NCBI RefSeq assembly: GCF_020184175.1
Contig: NC_065532.1
Location: 2,418,001 to 2,482,000 of the forward strand
DNA from: Aphis gossypii
Lineage: Eukaryota > Arthropoda > Insecta > Hemiptera > Aphididae
Direction of reading: 5' to 3'
DNA length: 64,000 bases
Shown: positions 38,336 to 49,477 of the stretch, piece by piece
How the letters are laid out: each line of letters starts with the position of its first letter
Position numbering within the stretch: position 1 is the first letter of the stretch
Made by a program: the position numbers and the translations under genes
Notes under the pieces: generated by a model
Seen by the model: only the letters and a program-made list of their open reading frames with translations
Told to the model about the DNA's origin: nothing
Databases searched by the model: none

Positions 38336-38920
38336 AAATAAACATGCAAAATGTTTGTTTTAATATTATAATCATTTTAAGTGTTGTGTTTTTATACATT
38401 TGTAATATTTTCAAGGAGAGTACAAAATTAGGGAAATTAACACAATTTAATTAGATTGTATTACAAAAAGTTTGCTATCAGGCTTACTTAACTGTAAATG
38501 TTAAAACCAATAATAAAGAACTAAAAACAAATGTCATTTAAATAATTAATTTATAAGTAGTCAACTATTAGACATTAAGTATAGTTTATTTTCAAATAAA
38601 ATTATTTGATAATGCAGTATGCTTTATATTAGTTGTATATTATGCAATTAAAACTAGGTTCATGAAATAGATAATATTATAGAATCTATTAAATAGATGA
38701 TTACTAAGATGTTGAGTTCCGAGAAACATATTAATAAGGTTACAAGATAAAATGTACTAATTAATTTTAAATAAATTATCAAAAATAAATGCATATACTT
38801 ATTAAGGAAATCACAGTATGTATATGAATATGTTATTTTACTGATAATAATAAATTATTATCAGTTAATTATTAAATAACAAATGTTACAAATGCTTTTT
38901 TGATTTATTAATTTCAAGAT

Positions 38921-38926
38921 TTTATT
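38921..38926 (-). terminator. Putative poly(A) signal of PAICS
   Basis: AATAAA on the minus strand 87-92 bases past the stop codon at 39015-39013; a second AATAAA lies at 38909-38904. Confidence 0.4.
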
Positions 38927-39012
38927 TGTTTTAAATTATGTAGTGATAATTCAACAAAATATTTCAAAAATAACATTGATAAAATATAATAATGTTCATA
39001 AATATTTAAGTA

Positions 39013-40994
39013 TTAAACTTGTTCGTTTTTTGAAACAATTTCTTGATCACTTTTTATTAAACTAATATATTTTTCCAACTGTTGTGTTTTGAGCTTACAC
39101 CAAACTAAGGGATCGGTCAGTCCAATAATACGAGCTGCAGCCAGAGCAGCTCCTTCCTCTTCCCGTACAGTTACACATCCCAAACCTAATTAAGAATAAT
39201 TATTAAAACCAAAAATAATATTTCATATGTACACGATATAAGTGTATAATATTTAAATATTTTTTAATACCAGATGGAACATTTAAAGAAGACCAAATGT
39301 CCAAATTAACATTTGTTGCATTTAAAGGTGGGCAGTTTATAACTGGCAAGTTAGTATATCCTGCAATTACTGGACCTAAGCCATTACTACGACCAGCTAC
39401 AGCAACAATGACAACAGGAATACTGAGACCTAAAATATTTAAAATATTAGTAATACATCATATTTAATAATTTATTTAATATTACCTTCATATTTATCAA
39501 TCATTTTTAAAACGAATTCAGTACTTTTATGTGCAGATCCAATTCTAATTTCAGTATTTATACCCAATACATTTTTTGTATAATCTGCAATCTTTTTACC
39601 AAAACTTTCATCACTAGATGAACCCATAACAACCACAACCTATATTAACAATTCAAATTAATTTACTTGCATAGTATCAAAATGTATCAAGGCTAAAAAT
39701 AAATTCTTACCAAACCATTAGATTGTTTATCAGAAAAACTTTGAACTTGTTGAGAAACCCATTTAAAATTTGTTTTTATTGTGGCCATATCAGCAGCTGT
39801 GACAGTACTCAAATTTCTGTATACTTGTTTGTCAACCATTAATCTTTTGTCTCCACTTGGCCACAATCTCCACGAATCATTGTCAATAACATCGGCTACT
39901 AATATTTCACCTAAAATATAATAAGTTAAATAGGTGTTTTTAATTTGTTAAATTATGGCAATAATAATATACCTTCAGTACTAACACCAAATTCAATTTT
40001 CATATCTACTAGAGCAACATTTTTAGATGCCCATAACTTTTCCAACACTTCAAATACACAGATAGTAGTTTTTCTCATTATCTCATACTCAGCGTTTCCA
40101 ATTAATACATTTCCAATGTTAAACTCTACAGATAGCAACTGTTGTTCAGACCATTGAGGATCATCATTTAAATCATCCTATACAAATAAATACAACAAGA
40201 AAATTAATTTCACTAGGAAATTTTATAAAATACTTAAAATTGTAACTTAAATATTAAATATATTTAAATGAAAAACATTTTAATAATTTATTTCTATTTT
40301 TAATTTAAATAAATATAAAAAAATTACAATAACATTAATTGATAGGTTAAAGGTTTAAAATTGAAACTACTAATGATATAAAGTATAGTGAAATATTTTC
40401 TTAAACATAGGTACCTTGAAAAATGTTTCCACTAAGGGTGGAGTAAATTTGTAACCTTCTTTTACTCCTGGATTACGTTTTAGAAAAGATCCAGTAGCAA
40501 TTCGACGAGATACCCATTCAATTGGAATCATAGAACATTTTTTGCTAATGAATGTATTATCGGATAAACCATTTTTTGAAACAAACGCAGTTTTTATTCC
40601 TAAGACAAAAAGATTAAAGAGTAAATATATAAAATATACACATATGGGTACTTAAAAATTGAATATATGTCAAACTAGAGAGTATATAATACACAACCTA
40701 CCTAAATCTTGTAAAACCTTAAATATTGCTGTCGTTGTTTCTGTAGATATGGCTGCTTTGCCTTCCATATCATCACCTTTGGCGCCATTCCAAGCAGTTA
40801 TTCTGTCTTTGCTCACCATTAAGACATTGCCTGTCTCAGGAAGATCGTATACCATTTTGGTTTTTCCCTCGATGATCAATTCACCCATACCTAGGCCTTG
40901 ATAAATCACAAAGTGAAATAAACGTTAGCAAGTTTTTTGAAAAACGAACCAAATAATCTATTTTATAATCACCCTTAATTTGGGGTTTGGCCAT
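39013..40994 (-). CDS. Paics: PAICS: bifunctional SAICAR synthetase / AIR carboxylase
   Basis: Eight minus-strand exons: 40994-40973, 40890-40702, 40599-40415, 40177-39973, 39910-39711, 39639-39486, 39429-39271, 39185-39013; 1287 bases in phase, 428 aa (human about 425). The N-terminal SAICAR synthetase half (to about 260) shows GKTKMVYDL, SKDRITAWNGAK, EWVSRRIATGSF, LVDMKIEFGV and VADVIDNDSWRLWPSGD. The C-terminal class II AIR carboxylase half (from about 268) shows GSSSDESFGKKI, RIGSAHKSTE and AVAGRSNGLGPV. It turns AIR into CAIR, then, with aspartate and ATP, into SAICAR: steps 6 and 7 of de novo purine synthesis in the cytosol. The start MAKPQIKG is the first Met, in a tiny 22-base coding exon. 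PPAT, the first enzyme of the pathway, lies head-to-head. No broken motif. Confidence 0.97.
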
Positions 40995-42383
40995 TTCCTA
41001 AACGTAAAAATTTTTTTTAAAAAATGAATTGGTCCGCACGAGAGAGATATCGAAGAGTTGTTGAAGTGAAATGATCAACAAGTTAAAAATATTACGGTCT
41101 GGTGTACAAAGTATGTACTATGTGTCCGATGGTCTACGAGTGTTGGAATGTTGGACCTTAGACGACGATGATTGCCGGACCTACTCGACAATCGACTTGA
41201 TACTTCGGCACTATGGCTATAAAACGTCGAAACAATTATAAGTCTATAACCCCAATTTTTTCTGAATCCCGCCAATTTCCAACGATAAACGAATTATATT
41301 ATCGGTGCGCTGCGGTTTGATAACAACTAACCTAAAAATCGTTTATTATTTTTAAGATTCAAATCAGTTTGGACTTTGGCGGCTTATTGAAAACGTTAAT
41401 AAAAAACGTGTTTGAAACAGTCAAAGCGGGTATCAAAAATTTGAAACGCCAATGCGCAATAGACGAACGCACCCGCCACACTGCCACAGTCGAGACTTGA
41501 GTGCCGGAGATAGCCTGGAGTCTGGACCGGATTACCAGACTACCGTAGAGGCATAGACTATTGAAGTGTTGTGTCAGCGCTGTTTTGGCATTTCTCGTCT
41601 AACTGTCTTAAATTCGTGTAAGTACCTATTTACGTGATTTTATTCCTATTGGTTTATTTCGATTTTAATTATAATTTGTGCAGTTTAAAACATAATGATT
41701 GTTTAGTAATAAATTATTCATCATTCATTTTCGAATTAAATTAATAATTTAAATAATTAATTTTGTTGTAACTATTTTTAAAAACTATTATCGTGTAGCT
41801 TATCTATGTACATGTCGATAGTTCTTAATGTTCGTACGTCAGTTTATTTTTTTTGATAAACTTTGATATCTTCACTCTTTAAGTTTATGACCTACAGTCC
41901 AATTAATCGCGATGTGTAAAGATTATTATTATTGTTATTCCTTCACCTACTACTACATGGGTCAATGTTACAAATATTCAAACTATAGATATTATGTAAT
42001 AAAATAATATTAGAGATACCATAAAAAAAACTAAAACCCATTTATGTTTTATGACCACTGATGATAATTTTATCCTTCTTAAAATTTCTGTTTTAACACA
42101 TTTAGGTTGTAAAAAAAATATCCAAAACTACAATTATTTAAACAGTTTTGGTATTTAATAGGTCTCAATATTAATAATTGGTATGCATACACATTAATTT
42201 GATTCATTTAGTTTAATTTAAATTATAAAAACTCATCACTATCTCTTATTTTTTTTTGTTATAAAAATCTCACAAAAATGTAGTTTATTTTATTTGAATT
42301 AATTTATTGTATACATGTAAATGTATACATTTACACACTTTAATATATAATGGATTCTATTTTATTTTGTTTTAGAGTCAAAT
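40995..42383. promoter_or_regulatory. Candidate shared bidirectional promoter of PAICS and PPAT, with PPAT 5' non-coding exon and intron
   Basis: Only 1389 bases separate the two start codons. The block 41280-41610 is clearly less AT-rich, with CpGs (ggtgcgctgcgg, caatgcgcaatagacg, acgcacccgcc), and no TATA box is evident, as in housekeeping promoters. A strong donor (cgtgtaagtacc, exon end at 41617) and an acceptor (tttag, exon start 42376) define a likely non-coding PPAT first exon and a 758-base intron. The start sites themselves cannot be placed. Confidence 0.6.
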
Positions 42384-45300
42384 ATGTCTGTTGAAGAAGA
42401 TGATAGGCAATTGCGTCATGAATGTGGTGTGTTTGGTTGTATAGCTTCTGATCCATGGCCAACAGATGTAGATGTAGCCCAAGTTATTTGTCTTGGATTA
42501 TTAGCATTACAGCATCGGTAATCTCATGTTTTAGTTTTAAATCTATAGTATATGTAGTGACAGATTTATAATTTAACTAATTTTCTACAATTTATACAGA
42601 ATTCTTTTGTGCAAAAGTTATTTGTGACATACAACACACTTTCTTATTATATCTTACAAAACAGCATGATTAGCTTATGATATTGAAATAATTTTACTTA
42701 TACATTTTTATAACCCATTCATAAAGATACTTATCATTATGTGTATACTAATCACTGAATAGACAAATAAAAAAAAAATTTCATATTTAGTTAAAATTCT
42801 TATATTTCACCTTAAAATTATGTAAATAATTTATATATTTTAATATATAAACTCTGTCAATCTAGTTTAAAAATGTTTTGCACAGGAGACTTATAGAAGT
42901 TTTTAGTGGCTGGAGGATGATTGATGTGGTTGAATATCACACTTATATTGCTATACACTATCCTAAACTAAACTAAAGTTATTCTTATGAGATTTAAATG
43001 TACACTTATTTTTTACTATAATACAGTAAGAAAAAATTTCAAAACAAATAAATATTTAAAATTTTATAGAGGCCAAGAAAGTGCTGGTATTGCTATGAGT
43101 GAAGGTGACAACCATACACACTTTAATGTTAAGAAAGGTATGGGTTTGGTCAGTAATATCTTCAATGATGAAGCAACTAAAAAACTCAAAGGTAATAATT
43201 ATCAATTTATAAAATGTATTGGTCAATTATTATTTAGTAATATTTACTACTTATAAGTTATATTGTAATACCTGTAGGTAATCTTGGAATTGGACATACA
43301 AGGTATTCTACTAGTGCTGGTTCTGAAGAAGTCAATTGTCAACCTTTTGTTGTTCACTCTGCTCATGGTGCTCTAGCAGTTGCCCATAATGGAGAATTAT
43401 TTAATGCAGGAAGATTAAGGCGTATGGTAAATAATACATAATTTTGCATTAGTTTGTTGATTTTCATTCATAATTTACACTCTATGCCCTCCAAATCATA
43501 TTCATATTTTAAAATTTGCTCGGTATGCCTGACATTAAATGACTATGAATTATTATGTTCAATATTTTTAATTTATATATTTTATACTTAGGTATTAGCT
43601 AGAGGAGTTGGTCTTTCAACTCATTCAGATAGTGAGCTAATTACACAGGCTTTATGTTTGAATCCTCCTGATATTGAAATTGATGGTCCTGATTGGCCAG
43701 CACGTATTAGACATTTTATGGAACTTACCAAATTATCTTATTCGATTGTTATAATGGAAAAAGATAGGATATTTGGGGTACGTGATCCATATGGTAATAG
43801 ACCTCTCTGCATTGGAAAATTGATGTCTTTAACTGAACCGAATAAAGGTAATTATTTTTAAAAATTTTATTAAATATCTACTGTCATATATTGACAGTTA
43901 TCACCAAAAAGTTATAATTATATTTCTATTTTGTTAAGCAGAAGAAGGTTGGGTTGTATCATCTGAATCGTGTGGTTTTCTTTCAATGGGAGCTAAGTAT
44001 GTAAGAGATGTCTATCCTGGAGAAATTGTAGAGTTTACAAAAGAAGGATTTCATACTGTGTCTGTAATGGGTCGACCTCACAATCGCCCTCAAGCATTTT
44101 GTATTTTTGAATATGTGTACTTTGCAAGACCTGATAGTATATATGAAGGTGAGTATAAAATAAGTTTATTGATTTTCTTATTTATTTTGATTTTTAATGT
44201 ATTATAATAATAATTAAAGATTAAATTATTAATTTATTGTTTAAGATTTAAGTTTTTACTTATGTATTGTAGGACAAATGGTTTATTCAGTGCGATTGAG
44301 GAGTGGTATTGTGTTGGCTAGAGAAAGTTTTGTCGAAGCTGATATTGTTAGCTCTGTTCCAGAATCTGGAACTGCTGCTGCTCATGGATTTTCAATGAAA
44401 GTAAGTATTTAAAATTTATTTTATTGAACCATTAGTTTATTTTGGTTACTTCTATTTTCAGTCCAATATTCCATTTGCAGAAGTGTTGTATAAAAATCGT
44501 TATGTTGGCCGAACTTTCATTCAACCTAATGCACGACTAAGAAGGTTAGGTGTTGCTAAAAAATTTGGTGCTATTGTTGAAAATGTAGCTGGAAAAAGAA
44601 TAATTCTTATTGATGATTCCATTGTAAGAGGAACCACAATGGGGCCAATTATAAAATTGTTGAGAGATGCAGGAGCCAAGGAAGTTCATATACGAGTTGC
44701 TTCTCCTCCTCTTAAATTCACTTGTAATATGGGAATTAATATACCAACTAAAGCTGAACTTATTGCTAATAAACTAACTATTGAACAATTGGCTAAACAT
44801 ATTGGTAAGTGTATTAAGTATACTTAACTTGTATGTATTGTCTTTGTCTTAAAAATATATAACAAATTTGTGTCCAGCAAATTTTACTTTTGTGTAATAA
44901 CTGTGTTAAAAGGTTTAGTACTATTATAAATTGGCCTAAAATTATTAACTTTTAAGTAAGAATATGTTCATAAGAACCTTATAGGCTTTTATTGATATTT
45001 TAATTCTAAAGCGAGTTATGAGTATTTTATTATTGTAATATTTTACATACTTAAGTTATAATTCACTTTTAAATTAAAATGTCAATAAAAATCTTTAAGG
45101 TGCCATAGATATTTTTACTTTTAAGTTGAATATTAGTACAATTTACTCTGGCATTGAAGATAACAACACAAAGTTGGTTTTACCCAACTTAAAATTGTTA
45201 GTATAATATTGTATATAGTAGCTAATAACATAACATTTTTCAAATTTGGCATTTCACTGTGAAAAATCTTATATGGTTCTATTCTTAGTTTATTCTACAA

Positions 45301-45530
45301 TAGTACATCTAATGTAAACTATATCACTACAATATATTATGTATGTATAATTAAAACTGTTAAGATATAATATGTGTTTATATTCTACAGGTGCTGATAC
45401 CCTTGCTTATTTATCCGTCGAAGGACTTAAAGAAGCAGTTACAGAAAAAATGCCAAACAGAAATGCTGTTGAAGTTGGGCATTGTACAGCATGTCTCACT
45501 GGGGAATATCCCGAAGAATTAACTTTTTAA
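42384..45530 (+). CDS. Ppat: PPAT: amidophosphoribosyltransferase (glutamine PRPP amidotransferase)
   Basis: Eight coding exons: 42384-42517, 43070-43191, 43278-43426, 43592-43847, 43942-44148, 44273-44400, 44462-44804, 45391-45530; 1479 bases, 492 aa. It transfers the glutamine amide to PRPP, the first committed and feedback-regulated step of purine synthesis. The N-terminal Ntn glutaminase domain begins with a short propeptide before the nucleophile Cys14 (HECGVFGC), with RGQESAGI, GHTRYST and HNGEL following. The phosphoribosyltransferase domain has the PRPP loop IDDSIVRGTT (about 382-391). Cys residues near 274 (AFCIFEY), 420 (FTCNMGIN), 478 and 481 (HCTACLTGEYP) match the four 4Fe-4S ligands of the Bacillus/animal enzyme type, and propeptide removal is expected to go with cluster assembly. 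Frame, splice sites and key residues are all intact. Confidence 0.97.
44920..45205. mobile_element. Degenerate foldback element in PPAT intron 7
   Basis: Left motifs ttttattgatattttaatt and gcgagttatga reappear inverted at about 45060-45105 (caataaaaat, aattcac). The right half (actctggcattgaagataac, aacacaaag) matches the arm of the element at 15790-16779, including ttaagttgaatattagtaca against ttaagtttgataataggta. It is therefore an older relative of that family. End points and target duplication are not clear. Confidence 0.5.
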
Positions 45531-45935
45531 ATTTTTAAAATGTTTATGTCTAAGTATTATTGTAATTCATTTTGTTAAATAAGAGCATTTAAAGTTTGTA
45601 AGTCTATTATTGTTAAGAATTTTGAGTTATTTTTATGATGTCAATAGGTTTCTCAAGTTTGTCAAAATGAGGTACTGATAATTTACCTAAGTTAAATAAT
45701 TATTTAAGATCTGTCTTCTAAACAACGATAAATTGTTTACGTTTTATTTAATTTTTCTTAATCTTAAACTATAGATCAAAATGTTATTTTAGGCATAAGT
45801 ATACATAATATATATTAACTATGTATGTATATTTTTAAACTGATTGTCAAAAATAAGACACTTTTTTGTTTTTTTCCAATATTGTTTATTAATAACTTTA
45901 TTTATAAGCTTTTAAACAATTTATTAAGGCTTATG

Positions 45936-45941
45936 AATAAA
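45936..45941 (+). terminator. Putative poly(A) signal of PPAT
   Basis: AATAAA in ttatgaataaagaatt, 406 bases after the stop codon. Position is plausible, but AT-rich context gives many chance hexamers. Confidence 0.4.
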
Positions 45942-46800
45942 GAATTTTTATTATTAAATAATTGTTTAATATTTTTGCTTTTGTAGCTGTAATATTATCC
46001 AAGATTATTTAAGGTTTTAAGGTTGTACCTTGTAGTCATGGTCCTTCTAGTATACACCCTTGAACTAACCTCAGCTGTGACATAGTTATGGTCCAAAAAG
46101 TTAGACTATCTGGTCAGAATTGTTTTTTATATTATACTTTGGTTTATCATTGAATTAGATCTCAACACATCTATTATAATGATTTACTCAATGACTGTTG
46201 TTCTTAATTCTTAAATAGGAAAGTGACTTTCTTGTTGTTTTTTCATTTTCATCTCTCATTTGTATGAATGACGTTATTTCATTTTTTTGTTTTTTTGATT
46301 GGCTATTTCTCTCGGATCGTTTACTATTCATAATGTGCCTATAGTCGATGAACAAATCAAAGATTTATTCTGCACTATAAACATAAATAAAAAATACCGG
46401 CATCTTTTAAGAATGGTTTAATATCTACTGGAAATACGATCAATACGTACTGATTTTTCAATAGTGAATATATTAGTTTTATATCGGTAAGTACTAAGTT
46501 CAATATTCAAATTATGTTAAATTTACAAAATTAATACCCTAAGCTTATATCTAATTTAAAATTGAGTGTATCCATATAGTAAGTTGTATTGTACGACGTT
46601 CGTTAAATCTCAAATTTTATGTAAACCAGGAGTGTTTTTCCGTAATAAAGCTTATCAATTATTATTATAATACATAAGTACTCAGTATTAATGTAGGTGT
46701 ATAGTATGTTGAATATGATTTGTGTATAAAGTATAAATATGTAAAACGTATAAATTATTATATTGTATTATTTGTATTACGTTTGTGAACATTCCGTTTC
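45942..46800. other. AT-rich spacer after PPAT
   Basis: No coding or repeat feature could be supported here. Confidence 0.4.
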
Positions 46801-46839
46801 TTTTTATTATCACTAATCAATGTAATGAATCATTAATAG

Positions 46840-47541
46840 GGCCCGTAGATGGCAAATTTCGCTCGGGGAGATCGGTCGCGTGAACAGTGAAAAAAAACTT
46901 AATATGTATATACCACCTCGACGACTAAAAAATATTCGAAAAATGAATTATTTATTGAATTTTATGTCTGCTGCTGTTGCTGGAGTAAACGCGTAGTATT
47001 CCACACACAAGTATATAATTGTACCTACATATTATATTAATACATATAAGTACGTAAAATTCTGTATATTATGCTATATGTGTGCGTAAATCTCGTTCAT
47101 TATCCATACAATTTGCGGGGCTCGATATAGCCTCGTTTGTTCCCGTAGGTTGACCGGTCCGTCGGCGGTGGCGGCAAGAAGAGGCCCCACCCGGTGTTAT
47201 ACGCGTATATATGTTTTTTTTTATCCGGTGCGCGCCGCCACCGCGTGTGTGCTAAAAAACGGCGGCCGCAGTCAGTTCTGTACGGTCGTTGGTCGCGTGC
47301 GGTACTGTGATACTTTTGCTCTCACGGTTGACGTATTAATTCTTTTTCACGAAAAAAATAACATCGCGCTCACGCTGTGATTCGTTTCGTTAATCATTAT
47401 TACTGTTAACTACTTACCGAATGAACGATAAAACTGTGTTAAATCACGCGAAATGATGGGTTCTACAATTTTTGCCGCTGCAGTTACCCCGAAAGTTTAT
47501 TACGATTTACCTGTACGGTTCACGTGATCTTCGGAAATCAC
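46840..47541 (+). promoter_or_regulatory. CpG-rich island with possible 5' non-coding exon
   Basis: The block at about 47110-47310 is strikingly GC-rich for this window (gtccgtcggcggtggcggc, cggtgcgcgccgccaccgcg). It is followed by a strong donor, aaatcacgtaagtacc, with the exon ending at about 47540. Short upstream frames exist (one begins ATGATGGGTTCT and stops after 24 codons), but none looks like a real protein. I read it as a promoter and 5' UTR of a plus-strand gene whose body lies further right, possibly beyond the window. Confidence 0.45.
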
Positions 47542-48282
47542 GTAAGTACCAAAATTATCTGTGTAACTTAATTCATATAGAATATAATACGGGTAATAAT
47601 ACCTGCAGAGTACAAAATATTAAAATATCGTTGTCATCGTTCAAACGTTCTTTGACAACAAAAACGAATGTTTTTCACGCTACATAATAAAAAGATTTAA
47701 ACGGTAGATCATGAAAATAACGAAAATTTGAAACGCGTACATTGATTGTTTACACGGCTCTGTATACAATGTACAGCTTCGAGTAGGAACTGAATAATGG
47801 TTAACGGTTTCTGAAGAGAGCACACGTGTGTTTGACTTAGGAATAGTTGATAAGATAATGTAATTCTATTATATTATGTTGTTTAAATATTCACAATTAT
47901 TACATTTACAATTTGATTTAGCTCCGATAATCACGAAACGAATAATGCGTATTTTTACAATTTACATATATTTTGAGTAAAATAATATATTAAATATATT
48001 CGGGTGACGAGTATAATTGGTGTAAAGATTTGTCTTAGATGTATACGATTAAACAAATAACGTGGCGCATCGATCAATTTTGATTTCTACATAAGATAAG
48101 TTTTTTATCATATTAACGTAGGTTTACTTTTATGATACACCTATCTACAATTTAAATTTAATACTGTATATATATTCTTGAATACCTCGTACCTGTGCAG
48201 TTATAGGTACTCGGCTTTAATACAATGTTTGCTGAACGCATGTCAAATAAATCACACGCCTTCACGTTTTTGCTTTACAGTC

Positions 48283-48360
48283 CGTAGGACGAACCTCTGA
48301 GTTTCTCCTCCAACCCACCTGGTCCATGCGACATTTAGACGAGAGTCTGTTGCTATTATA
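48283..48360 (+). CDS. Exon-like segment, unassigned
   Basis: A pyrimidine-rich acceptor (ttttgctttacag) is followed by 25 codons open in phase 0 (SVGRTSEFLLQPTWS, then HLDESLLLL) and a TAG. Composition is unlike its AT-rich surroundings. The donor at 47541 does not supply an open frame in a matching phase, so it could be a non-coding exon, an alternative last exon, or chance. No family recognised. Confidence 0.25.
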
Positions 48361-49400
48361 GCATAATATATTAGAACCTTCTTTTTTTATCATTATTAAC
48401 TTTGATAGCGATAATAAATCTTGACATAGTTACACGCAGCAATTATTGCTATGTTATTGATAGTCGTGTCCAAAAGGTATTTTCCAGACTGTCTTAAATT
48501 ATATATTTATAATGTATGTATTATAAAATTAATTATATTAAGTGAGTTTATTAAAACTAACTAGCTATTTGTCTGTATAATAATTATGAATTCGAACTTT
48601 ATAGCAGTGTACAACCTATAATATACAATAGAACATATTATTGCTATTATATGCCTAATTCCTTTATATATACCTTTTAAAATTTTAGGTAGGTACCACA
48701 ATTCATTTACAAAGTATATAAAGTTTCGAAATAGTATACAATTCATATCACTCAAACTCACTGCTCTCTTTTCAAAAGTCAACATTTATTGAGAACATAT
48801 ATATAAGTGTAATAATACACTATTTACAAAAATCATTATGTAGATATACTATATAGATACAATCCGAACGTCGAGACCACGGTTACCTACGATTAGATAA
48901 CCGTGGTCCAAACTGAACTTATTCCGTCACACGCCGTTATCTCGATGTGTTTACACTTTATAAACGTCCTTATTTTCTTAAAAACTTTAATGCTGCAATA
49001 ACGTATTGTGTATCAACTAGGTATCTACTTACCTATATGAATTAATAATAGTAGCCAGTAGGTTTATTAAATAAAGACATGTACCTACGTCAGTCACAGA
49101 AACTGCAACATCGATCGACCACACGGTAGCAGCGAACTGCAATCTCCGAACTCAATTAATTATACTAAATATATACTGTCTGCAGTGTATGTGTGTAAAT
49201 TATATATATTGTATATTATAGTGTCGGAAAAACACGACGCACCTCCGTCGGATGAGTGACAGACGAGCTTATACATATTATAGGTATATACCGTTAAGCA
49301 GAGGCGCGATTATGCGGCGCTCTGCAAGAAACAGAGCTGGAAATGATGATGATGAAAAAACTTGAACGAAGGTTTTTTGTGTTATACGAATCAAGGATAT
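48361..49400. other. Non-coding AT-rich DNA with one small hairpin
   Basis: Nothing gene-like. An 11-bp perfect inverted repeat (gaccacggtta at 48875-48885, inverted at 48898-48908, 12-base loop) is the only structure noted. A GC-richer patch lies at 49220-49345. Confidence 0.4.
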
Positions 49401-49410
49401 GTGTGTATGA

Positions 49411-49428
49411 GTGTGTGTGTGTGTGTGT

Positions 49429-49475
<47 letters not shown>
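49411..49475. repeat. (TG)n microsatellite
   Basis: About 65 bases of almost perfect TG dinucleotide repeat, broken once by gg near 49430. Shorter TG runs lie at 49963-49980 and 50053-50064. Expected to be length-polymorphic. Confidence 0.95.

Positions 49476-49477
<2 letters not shown>

Larger units (their letters stand above)
34619..39012. other. Intergenic region between the LINE and PAICS
   Basis: No gene recognised. Contains an AT microsatellite of tatta/tacta units (about 36148-36190), inverted repeats at 36692-36772, a short inverted pair gctcagtgtca/tgacactgagc around 36441-36500, and a probable LINE 3' tail near 38275-38335. A GC-richer patch at 35875-35925 (gtcccagcccccgggatcc) has no assigned role. 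The PAICS 3' UTR occupies the right edge. Confidence 0.45.

Noticed and set aside
41075..41275. 66-codon minus-strand frame upstream of PAICS
   Set aside because: It lies in the promoter/5' region, does not connect in phase with PAICS, and matches no known family.
47150..47380. 76-codon frame in the GC-rich island
   Set aside because: Arg/Ala-rich composition follows from GC content; no family motif and no splice-consistent continuation.
48875..48908. 11-bp hairpin considered as a microRNA precursor
   Set aside because: Arms are far too short for a pre-miRNA and the sequence matches no miRNA seed I know.
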